In this document: in pieces, positions 7,248 to 14,331 of the stretch
How the letters are laid out: each line of letters opens with the position of its first letter
Numbering within the stretch: the stretch's first letter is position 1
NCBI GenBank assembly: GCA_023429825.1
Contig: JAEZDC010000060.1
Location: forward strand, 1-18,438
From: Bacteroidota bacterium
GTDB taxonomy: Bacteria > Bacteroidota > Bacteroidia > Chitinophagales > Chitinophagaceae
Length of the DNA stretch: 18,438 nucleotides
Direction of reading: 5' to 3'
Notes under the pieces: generated by a model
Databases searched by the model: none
The model's input: only the letters and a program-made list of their open reading frames with translations
Told to the model about the DNA's origin: nothing
Program-made: the position numbers and the translations under genes

Positions 7248-7254
7248 CATCAAC

Positions 7255-7262
7255 TATATTTG
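7255..7262 (+). promoter_or_regulatory. TAnnTTTG promoter -7 element before mnmG
   Basis: TATATTTG is an exact match to the Bacteroidota -7 consensus. No TTTG is seen at the expected -33 distance; that position falls on parS-like site 2. The element ends 7 bases before the mnmG ATG, which would make the transcript almost leaderless. Confidence 0.4.
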
Positions 7263-7269
7263 CAGACTT

Positions 7270-9138
7270 ATGTTTCCAGAATATGATGTAATTGTAGTGG
7301 GGGCTGGTCATGCCGGTTGCGAAGCCGCCGCTGCTGCTGCTAATCTTGGTAGTAGAGTACTGTTGGTTACGATGAATATGCAGACAATTGCTCAAATGAG
7401 CTGTAACCCGGCAATGGGAGGAATTGCTAAGGGGCAAATTGTAAGAGAAATAGACGCTTTGGGTGGATATAGCGGAATTGTGACCGATAAAAGTACCGTT
7501 CAGTTCAGAATGCTGAACAGGAGTAAGGGGCCAGCGATGTGGAGCCCAAGAGCTCAAAGCGACCGGATGCTATTTGCCGCTACTTGGAGAGAGATGCTGG
7601 AGCAAACCATGAATGTCGATTTCTACCAAGACATGGTTCGGTCTATATTAGTAAAAGGCAATAGGGCATGTGGAATCGTAACGGGGCTGGGACATGAGAT
7701 TAGGTCTAAGGCGGTAGTGATAACCAGCGGGACATTCTTAAATGGAATCATTCATATTGGAGAGAAGCAGTTTGGGGGAGGCCGTGTAGCAGAGAAAGCC
7801 GCCACTGGTATTACTGAACAGTTGATAGAGTTGGGTTTTCAAAGCGACAGGCTGAAAACGGGAACGCCACCACGGATTGACGGTCGTAGTCTAGACTATA
7901 GCAAAATGGAAGAACAAAAAGGGGATGAGGAAATCTCCGGTTTTTCTTACCTGGATACTCCTAAACTTAAAGCAGCAGATCAGCGTAGCTGCTATATTAC
8001 CTATACTTCACAGGAGGTACATGATACTCTTAAAACAGGCTTTGAACGCAGTCCGATGTTCGCCGGCAGAATTGAAGGGGTTGGACCGAGATATTGCCCT
8101 AGTATAGAAGATAAGATAAATCGTTTTGCCGAACGTGAAAGGCACCAGCTTTTTGTTGAACCTGAGGGCTGGAATACAGTAGAAATTTATGTAAATGGAT
8201 TCTCTACTTCATTACCGGAAGATGTGCAATATGCTGCATTAAAAAAAGTTCCCGGGTTTGAGAACTGCAGGTTCTTTCGGCCAGGGTACGCTATTGAATA
8301 CGATTATTTTCCACCAACACAACTCAAGTACTCGCTTGAAACGCAACTAATTGATAATCTTTATTTTGCAGGACAGATTAATGGTACCACCGGCTACGAA
8401 GAAGCTGCCTGCCAAGGTTTAATGGCGGGAATAAATGCGCATCAAAAAAGCAGGGAGCTGGAACCTTTTATATTAAAAAGGAACGAGGCTTACATAGGTG
8501 TTTTGATTGATGACCTTATAACAAAAGGAACTGATGAACCTTATCGTATGTTCACCAGCCGGGCTGAATTCAGAACATTACTTCGGCAGGACAATGCAGA
8601 TATGAGGTTGACAGAACTTAGTTATAGGCTTGGATTGGCTTCACAGGAAAGAATGGATAAAGTAATCGCTAAACGAATCGGCGTTGAAAAGATAAAGAAC
8701 CTCCTGGGTCATGTTACCATTGAGCCTTCTCAGATCAATGAGTATTTGTCTACGATCAATTCAGCACCACTTACCGAAAAGCAAAAAGCAAATAAGATAC
8801 TACTTCGACCAGATGTGGACCTGTTATCGTTGATGAAATATGTTCCTTCTTTAAAAGAAGCAATAGAGAGTTACAATGAAGAGACACTTCAACAGGCGGA
8901 GATCCAAATAAAATATGAACGTTACATCGAGAAAGAACAGGATATAGCTAAGCGAATGAGCCAAATGGAGGAACTTGTAATTCCTGATTCATTCGATTAT
9001 GATAAGATATCTGCATTGTCTAACGAAGCTTTGCAGAAATTTAAGAAGATAAAGCCTAGAACACTTGGCCAGGCAAGTCGTATCAGCGGAGTTAATCCAA
9101 GTGATGTGCAGATATTGATGGTATATATGGGCAGATGA
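7270..9138 (+). CDS. mnmG: tRNA uridine-5-carboxymethylaminomethyl modification enzyme MnmG
   Basis: FAD-dependent partner of MnmE (GTPase); together they make (c)mnm5U34 in the wobble position of several tRNAs. Seen: N-terminal FAD-binding Rossmann motif VGAGHAGCEAA (residues 10-20), SCNPAMGGIAKG and MLNRSKGPAMWSPRAQ blocks, GTFLNG, PRYCPSIEDK with the conserved Cys, GQINGTTGYEEAACQGLMAG, and a helical C-terminal domain ending in QASRISGVNPSDVQILMVYM. The start at 7270 (MFPEYDVIVVG) gives 622 aa, the family's normal size; an in-frame ATG at 7219 would add 17 residues encoded by the parS-like site and T-run and is not credible. mnmG (gidA) lies beside oriC in many bacteria, in keeping with the parS-like sites here. 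Confidence 0.96.
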   Translation: MFPEYDVIVVGAGHAGCEAAAAAANLGSRVLLVTMNMQTIAQMSCNPAMGGIAKGQIVREIDALGGYSGIVTDKSTVQFRMLNRSKGPAMWSPRAQSDRMLFAATWREMLEQTMNVDFYQDMVRSILVKGNRACGIVTGLGHEIRSKAVVITSGTFLNGIIHIGEKQFGGGRVAEKAATGITEQLIELGFQSDRLKTGTPPRIDGRSLDYSKMEEQKGDEEISGFSYLDTPKLKAADQRSCYITYTSQEVHDTLKTGFERSPMFAGRIEGVGPRYCPSIEDKINRFAERERHQLFVEPEGWNTVEIYVNGFSTSLPEDVQYAALKKVPGFENCRFFRPGYAIEYDYFPPTQLKYSLETQLIDNLYFAGQINGTTGYEEAACQGLMAGINAHQKSRELEPFILKRNEAYIGVLIDDLITKGTDEPYRMFTSRAEFRTLLRQDNADMRLTELSYRLGLASQERMDKVIAKRIGVEKIKNLLGHVTIEPSQINEYLSTINSAPLTEKQKANKILLRPDVDLLSLMKYVPSLKEAIESYNEETLQQAEIQIKYERYIEKEQDIAKRMSQMEELVIPDSFDYDKISALSNEALQKFKKIKPRTLGQASRISGVNPSDVQILMVYMGR

Positions 9139-9207
9139 CCTTTACTGCACAGAGAGAATAACGATGAACATAAGCTGGCTTCAAAAAAAATATTTCTATA
9201 TTCAATC

Positions 9208-10107
9208 ATGGATTTTGGAAGAGTTCCCGAAGCGGAATTAAACAACGTACAATTTGCATTGCCCAAAGATCCGGAGGGCAATAAAAAAGTTTTAAAAAAA
9301 GCAGGAAAAGCGGATGCGCCAAAGATCTACATAGGGTGTGCTAAGTGGGGAAGAAAAGAATGGGTGGGAAAAATATATCCTCCTAAAACAAAAGATGCAC
9401 AATTCCTTGATGAGTATTTGAAGCACTACAATTCTATTGAACTGAATGCAACACACTACCGCGTTCACAAACCAGATATTATTAAATGGGCGGAGAAAGC
9501 AAAGGGTAAAAATTTTGTTTTTTGTCCTAAAGTTCCTCAAAGCATCTCTCACTTCAGCTCGGCATTTCAAAATCCGACAACGCAGGCACAAACAGATGAT
9601 TTTCTCGCTGCGGTTTCTGAATTTGCTGAACATCTTGGTCCCATATTTCTGCAGGTGAGCGATAAGTTTTCACCTAAGAAAAAGAAAGAATTATACGTCT
9701 ACTTGTCTACGCTTCCTAAAGACATTAAATGGTTTTTTGAAGTCCGCCATCCTGAGTGGTTTACTGATGAAAATGAGAAAAAAGAGTTGTTCAACACCTT
9801 ATATAAGCTCGGTATCGGCGCGGTGATCACTGACACTGCAGGAAGGAGAGACTGCTGTCATATGCATTTAACTACACCAACCACGTTCATAAGATTCGTA
9901 GGAAATAGTTTACATCCTACCGACTATACAAGGATAGACGATTGGGTGAAGCGAATAAAGAATTGGATAGATTGCGGTTTGCAAGAGTTGTACTTCTTTA
10001 TGCATATGCATGATGAAGCCTATTCGCCAGAACTGAGTGTATATTTAGCTGAACAATTGAATAAGAAATGTAAGCTGGAAGTTATGATGCCGAAGTTCGT
10101 AGCTTAA
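9208..10107 (+). CDS. DUF72 (YecE-like) domain protein
   Basis: TIM-barrel-like protein of the DUF72 family, biochemical role unknown. Seen: IYIGCAKWGRKEWVGKIYP (41-59), the family start motif; YNSIELNATHYR (74-85); FCPKVPQSISH (104-114); LQVSDKF (149-155); WFFEVRHPEWF (175-185); and IRFVGNSLH (228-236). There is a 35-residue extension before the first barrel motif. 299 aa. It follows mnmG by 69 bases on the same strand and may be co-transcribed. It ends 5 bases from the end of the opposing choice-of-anchor gene, with no terminator hairpin visible between them. Confidence 0.88.
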   Translation: MDFGRVPEAELNNVQFALPKDPEGNKKVLKKAGKADAPKIYIGCAKWGRKEWVGKIYPPKTKDAQFLDEYLKHYNSIELNATHYRVHKPDIIKWAEKAKGKNFVFCPKVPQSISHFSSAFQNPTTQAQTDDFLAAVSEFAEHLGPIFLQVSDKFSPKKKKELYVYLSTLPKDIKWFFEVRHPEWFTDENEKKELFNTLYKLGIGAVITDTAGRRDCCHMHLTTPTTFIRFVGNSLHPTDYTRIDDWVKRIKNWIDCGLQELYFFMHMHDEAYSPELSVYLAEQLNKKCKLEVMMPKFVA

Positions 10108-10112
10108 ATTTT

Positions 10113-12407
10113 TTATCGTAAGATCGTAACTGAACCCATGAGCTTACTTACCCCGTTTCCTGGCTCAATAATATAAAAATAGGTTCCTATGGGAAGATCT
10201 TTTCCTTTTGCAGTTCCATCAAATGGCGTATCATATCCTATAGAATGGAAAACCAATCTTCCATAACGATCAAACACCTGTACTCTACATTTTAAAAAGC
10301 TTTTCAGCAGGCTGATCTCCCAACGGTCGTTAATGCCATCCTTATTAGGAGAGAAGGCGCCGGGCACTCTAAAATCTTTTGTGATCACTTTTACCTCAAC
10401 TTCATCTGCAGCAATGCATCCATCAACTGAAGTAACTGAAAGGTGATATATTGTTGTACTAACAGGAGATGCGATCGGATTATATACATCGGCCTGGCTT
10501 AACGACATTGCCGGAGACCATGAATAAGCTGCATTGATATTAGTATCCTTTGCTGCAAGTCTTGCAGAACCCAAGTGCATGATCTCAACGTCTCTTCCTG
10601 CATCAGCGATCGGGGTAATTTTTTCTGAGATAATTATGCTATCCTTTGCAATGCATCCATTAAGATCGCTCGCAACAGAATAGGTTCCCGGAGTATTTAA
10701 AATATTTATTATTGACGCAGTTGCTCCCGTATTCCATTTATATGTGCTGCCCGGATAGAATGCATTTAGTAAAAGACTCTCGTAAGTACACAAAGCAGTA
10801 TCCTTTCCCAGATCCAATAATGGCAAAGGCCATTGCGCTATGTTGATAGTATCGAACACATAACAACCATTATTCTTTAAGCCCTTTGCCCAGTATGATC
10901 CAGGTGTTGTCGCGAATGTGCTATTTGCATTCACACCATTGCTCCAGCTTATATTATCTGCATTTGTTTGTACAGGCAACAACAAACTGTCTCTTTCACA
11001 GAAGTAAGTTTGTGAAGGATTGATATTGATATAGGGATCGCCATTTACTACCCGAAAAGTATCTATATTAAAACACCTGTCTGAATAGGTGTGTATTAAC
11101 AGGTATGTTCCAGGAACAGAAACATTTAAAGTGTCTGCTGTGCTTCCATTACTCCACAGGTAACTGTCAGATGCATTATTTACAGTTGAAGCAGTAAGTG
11201 TAGTAGGAAAAGCAGAACATACTAATGTGTCCTTGCGATGATAGAAAGCTATAGAATCTTTGATCGTTATTACAATACTGTCTGAAACGGTAAGATTACA
11301 CGCAAGTCCTGTTGAAAAATATATAGTGAATGATTCTGTTCCTTCTGAGATATTATCGAGCACTGCAGAAAGCGGAAATGTTTTTAGTGTATCAGTCGCG
11401 GCAAAAGAAATGGTAGAGGGCAAAGGGGTGAAATCAGCTCCGGCAATAGCAGCGCCACCGTAGGCGATGTTTACATCGAATGGATTATTAGAATTATTTG
11501 CTCTTCTTAATTTGAGTGTTGCATCCTTACACCCTTCTACCAAAACTATATTACCTGTAGAATCGGTTAAGGCTGCGTCACTACCCACCTGTATGCTTCC
11601 GTTAGAACTAAAACTGCTGGCTTCTAGAAATACACCGCTGTCATATTGCCCGTCAGTAACATCTGCAATGGCCAACTTAATGTGATATATATTACAAGGT
11701 TGAACTTTTGCAGCAGCCGTTAAAACAACCGTATAGCCATTATAGGTAACTACGGATCCGTTGTTTTTTACATAATACCGCGTAAAGGGAGAACCGGAGC
11801 CAAGGTTTGTACAGAATGTTATATTGCCGGAAGAACCCGCTACCCCGTCATTAATACTATTGACCGAAACCGGAATATTTGTATTTGGAACTAAGGCAAT
11901 ATTCGTTTTTTGAGTAAAACCCGGACCTGAAATAAGAAATGCAAATACATCATTGTATTGAGAGCATGTAAATTGTCCGTATTCTTCTGAAGCGAAAATG
12001 TAATTAACCTTAATGCTATCACCTTGGGGAATAAAATCAAATTCTAGTACACAAGCGTCTCTCGTATTTGAGCCCAGGTCGGTATCGCCTGGTTGATTTG
12101 TGCCAATACTTGCCAGGTTGGTAAAGGTTCCATCCGCTCCAAAAGATGTTCCCTGCGTTTTAGCTCTACCAGTGGTAAGAAGGATACCCGAAGAAATAGG
12201 AAAACTTCCTGCAACACTCTGGAAAGTACCTGCAGATGTACTGCTGCCTGTGTACTGCGCATTTAAAATCGTCACTCCGGGCCCTGTAATTTTTTGGGCA
12301 AGTGTTGTAGCATCGCTGACTGTAGCGATGTTTAATTGTCCTGAGGCCGAATTACATAGCGCAATAAATAATAAGCCTAATAAAAATCTATAGGAAAACA
12401 CAGTCAA
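10113..12407 (-). CDS. Choice-of-anchor L domain surface protein with T9SS type B sorting domain
   Basis: Large predicted cell-surface or secreted protein. Domains in order: signal peptide (about 1-24, ending SASGQ); choice-of-anchor L domain (about 30-270) with SSGILLTTG, LEFDFIPQGDSIKVNYIFASEEYGQF, NDVFAFLISGPG and the HIKLAIADVTDGQYDSGVFLEA type motifs; a Calx-beta-like segment (about 285-385, DNISEGTESFTIYF); three cysteine-containing SPRY/Ig-like repeats with YLWSNG, ISWSNG and YKWNTG (about 395-590); a PKD-like domain (about 598-675, 'ADAGRDVEI...YSWSPA'); and a gliding-motility-type C-terminal sorting domain (678-764, AFSPNKDGINDRWEI, VFDRYGRLVF, FDGTAKGKDLPIGTYFYI). The last domain targets it to the T9SS. 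The cargo role (adhesion or matrix) is unknown. It is the last gene of the minus-strand cluster, 42 bases after xth. Confidence 0.9.
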   Translation of the reverse strand: MTVFSYRFLLGLLFIALCNSASGQLNIATVSDATTLAQKITGPGVTILNAQYTGSSTSAGTFQSVAGSFPISSGILLTTGRAKTQGTSFGADGTFTNLASIGTNQPGDTDLGSNTRDACVLEFDFIPQGDSIKVNYIFASEEYGQFTCSQYNDVFAFLISGPGFTQKTNIALVPNTNIPVSVNSINDGVAGSSGNITFCTNLGSGSPFTRYYVKNNGSVVTYNGYTVVLTAAAKVQPCNIYHIKLAIADVTDGQYDSGVFLEASSFSSNGSIQVGSDAALTDSTGNIVLVEGCKDATLKLRRANNSNNPFDVNIAYGGAAIAGADFTPLPSTISFAATDTLKTFPLSAVLDNISEGTESFTIYFSTGLACNLTVSDSIVITIKDSIAFYHRKDTLVCSAFPTTLTASTVNNASDSYLWSNGSTADTLNVSVPGTYLLIHTYSDRCFNIDTFRVVNGDPYININPSQTYFCERDSLLLPVQTNADNISWSNGVNANSTFATTPGSYWAKGLKNNGCYVFDTINIAQWPLPLLDLGKDTALCTYESLLLNAFYPGSTYKWNTGATASIINILNTPGTYSVASDLNGCIAKDSIIISEKITPIADAGRDVEIMHLGSARLAAKDTNINAAYSWSPAMSLSQADVYNPIASPVSTTIYHLSVTSVDGCIAADEVEVKVITKDFRVPGAFSPNKDGINDRWEISLLKSFLKCRVQVFDRYGRLVFHSIGYDTPFDGTAKGKDLPIGTYFYIIEPGNGVSKLMGSVTILR

Positions 12408-12449
12408 TAAAATTACTATTTAGTTTTTTCGTCAGCGGATAATTCTGGA

Positions 12450-13217
12450 TCAGAGGATCTCTACATAAATAGGACAATGATCACTGTGCTGTATATCAGG
12501 ATAGATCTCAGCATCTTTTATCCTGTCTTTCAGGCTTTCGGTGGTAGTGATATAATCTATTCTCCAGCCTTTATTCTGTGCTCGTACTGTTGGAAACCTC
12601 CTGCTCCACCAACTGTAACTATCTCTTCTTTCAGGATGTATATGCCTGAAAGTATCTACATAGCCATTACTCAGGAACTTCTCCATCCATGCTCGTTCTT
12701 CCGGTAAAAAGCCACTGGTCTTTATATTGCCTTTCGGATTATGAATATCGATTTCACGATGTGCAATATTGTAATCACCGCAAATGATTAAATTAGGTCT
12801 TGTCTTTTGCAACTCATCTAAATAGGCGACAAACTCATCCAGCCATTGATATTTGTATGTCTGCCTTATTTCACCCATAGTGCCGGAAGGAAAATAAACG
12901 TTCAGCAATGTGACGTCTCCAAGATCCAAACGTAAAACCCTTCCTTCATAATCACTTTGTTCAATACCATTACCAAAGAAAACATTATCAGGATCGATCT
13001 TCGTTAACACAGCCACTCCGCTATAACCTTTCTTTTGAGCAGCAAACCAGTACACTTCAAATCCTAATTCGTTCAAGGCGGTTACATCCACCTGGTCCTG
13101 CGTTGCTTTTACCTCCTGCAGGCAAACGATATCAGCAGGGTCTGTTTTCAACCATTCAATAAAACCTTTATTGATCGCAGAACGAATACCGTTGACGTTA
13201 TAAGATATGATACGCAT
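12450..13217 (-). CDS. xth: Exodeoxyribonuclease III (AP endonuclease family)
   Basis: Base-excision repair nuclease (3'-5' exonuclease, AP endonuclease, 3'-phosphatase). Seen: the EEP-fold motifs NVNGIRSA (7-14), LQEVKA with metal ligand Glu35 (33-38), SGTMGE, GDYNIAH with Asp148 and Asn150, RIDYI with Asp221, and HSDHCPI with Asp246 and His247. 255 aa is the family size. The minus-strand order is apaG, plug-like gene, xth, choice-of-anchor gene; the gap to the upstream plug gene is 22 bases. Confidence 0.95.
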   Translation of the reverse strand: MRIISYNVNGIRSAINKGFIEWLKTDPADIVCLQEVKATQDQVDVTALNELGFEVYWFAAQKKGYSGVAVLTKIDPDNVFFGNGIEQSDYEGRVLRLDLGDVTLLNVYFPSGTMGEIRQTYKYQWLDEFVAYLDELQKTRPNLIICGDYNIAHREIDIHNPKGNIKTSGFLPEERAWMEKFLSNGYVDTFRHIHPERRDSYSWWSRRFPTVRAQNKGWRIDYITTTESLKDRIKDAEIYPDIQHSDHCPIYVEIL

Positions 13218-13239
13218 GTAAAATGTATGGAGATGAAAA

Positions 13240-13608
13240 CTATAAAGCCTCGTTAGTCGTTGGCTTTTTGCACTTCGTTGTAAGTATTATGGCCCCGTGT
13301 TCTGCAGCTTTACCGTAAATGTCTATCGCTTTCGAACCTTTAACCACAGTAACAGATTCAATGTCTTTTGGATTTATTGATTCTACATCAGCCACCTTCA
13401 CCTGCTGTCCATCTACTACCCATAATGGCGAAGTTTCTATTGATTTCCTATGTCCGCAATAAAATTTGATGGGTGTTGATCGAACCATCGTCGAAGGCGC
13501 TATACTTAGTCCAACGATCTTAGTATTAACCTCTTTATCGGTTTGCCTTTGTGCAAAAGCAGATAAGGCGATGGTAAAAAATATTATTGTAAACACTAGT
13601 CCCTTCAT
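13240..13608 (-). CDS. Exported TonB-receptor plug-like small protein
   Basis: A 122-residue protein with a signal peptide (about 1-19, ending SAFAQ) followed by a segment resembling the plug of SusC-like TonB-dependent receptors: PLWVVDGQQVKVADVESINPKDIESVTVVKG (about 61-91) and AIDIYGKAAEHGAIILTTK (about 94-112). The 'DIESV.VLKG..A..YG..A..GVI.ITTK' pattern is the plug signature. There is no beta-barrel, no TonB box and no carboxypeptidase-like repeat. Its start shares one base with the apaG stop (TGATG), so translation is coupled. Possible roles are a stand-alone periplasmic accessory domain or a degraded receptor; the intact ends argue for the former. Function unknown. Confidence 0.75.
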   Translation of the reverse strand: MKGLVFTIIFFTIALSAFAQRQTDKEVNTKIVGLSIAPSTMVRSTPIKFYCGHRKSIETSPLWVVDGQQVKVADVESINPKDIESVTVVKGSKAIDIYGKAAEHGAIILTTKCKKPTTNEAL

Positions 13609-13994
13609 CAGTTCATCTTATTAGGTACTATCAAATCAAAAGGAGGAATATTCACATCAAAAAGCTGCTTGCTATCCAGGTTTTCCATTTCATAGGTGCC
13701 ATACATCTTACCCATTTCGCTCTTCAGGTTACAACCACTTACATATTGGTACTGCTCACCGGGCTTTAATACAGGCTGTTCACCCACTACACCTTCGCCT
13801 TCCACTTCACGGTTCTCACCGTTGCTGTCGAAGATATGCCAGTGCCTTCTCTGAAGCTGAATAGTAAAGCTGTTCTTGTTTTCAATGGTGATGCGGTAGG
13901 CAAACATATATTCGCCCTGCTGCGGATTGCTGTAATCCGCCTGGTAAAATGTTTCTACACTTACAAGTACACCTTCTGAAACCTTCGACACCAT
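13608..13994 (-). CDS. apaG: ApaG family protein
   Basis: Single ApaG domain (immunoglobulin-like beta fold), linked genetically to Co2+/Mg2+ handling and diadenosine tetraphosphate in enterobacteria, but without a firm biochemical role. Seen: FAYRITIENKNSFTIQLQRRHWHIFDSNGE (about 31-60), EVEGEGVVGEQPVLKPGEQYQYVSGC (about 63-88) and the closing MGKMYGTYEM. 128 aa is normal. It is the first gene of the minus-strand group and faces the E2 gene across a 337-base gap, which must hold its promoter. Confidence 0.93.
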   Translation of the reverse strand: MVSKVSEGVLVSVETFYQADYSNPQQGEYMFAYRITIENKNSFTIQLQRRHWHIFDSNGENREVEGEGVVGEQPVLKPGEQYQYVSGCNLKSEMGKMYGTYEMENLDSKQLFDVNIPPFDLIVPNKMN

Positions 13995-14331
13995 TAAAAT
14001 TGCTTTGTAGTAAAGTTAACCATCCGAACTGTAAGAAGAAAGCTATTTTTTATGGTACCAGCTGCAGCGTTACATGGCATTGCTGTGGCCATTAGAGAGA
14101 CATCGCTCCTAAACGTTCAGAACCTGTACAGATCAACCTCCCGGACCATATCCCATACGCTATTTATTAGCCATTTGCTAATCTGCTAATTAGCTAATTA
14201 TACTCATTTACTGTAATTTCGACGCTCATTAAATGTGCCTCGTAGCGAACCGGAACCTGAAGTGTGCGACGCAACGATGAAAAATAGAAATTCTGCTGCC
14301 GGGCCCATAAAAACTAACTAAATACAATAGG
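13995..14331. other. Divergent intergenic region between apaG and the E2 gene
   Basis: No ORF or RNA gene recognised. It should contain two divergent promoters. On the minus strand, TAACTTTA (plus-strand 14011-14018) is one base from the TAnnTTTG element; on the plus strand, TAATTTCG at 14214-14221 is also one base off. Neither has a convincing -33 partner. The region contains an octamer repeat with a palindrome (14167-14200), an imperfect direct repeat (14234-14248 and 14263-14277), and a 5-bp stem ATGGC/GCCAT at 14074-14092 without a T-run. Confidence 0.6.
14167..14200. repeat. Octamer repeat with 14-bp palindrome
   Basis: Four 8-bp units in tandem, TTAGCCAT, TTGCTAAT, CTGCTAAT, TAGCTAAT, ending in the perfect palindrome TAATTAGCTAATTA (14187-14200). 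It could be an operator for either divergent gene, or a short low-complexity repeat unrelated to control. Confidence 0.6.

Noticed and set aside
7219..7269. Upstream in-frame ATG as mnmG start
   Set aside because: The extra 17 residues are encoded by the parS-like palindrome and its T-run and precede the universal start of the FAD domain.
10113..12407. Plus-strand and other minus-frame ORFs inside the choice-of-anchor gene
   Set aside because: They are shadows of the large gene, with no recognisable domains.
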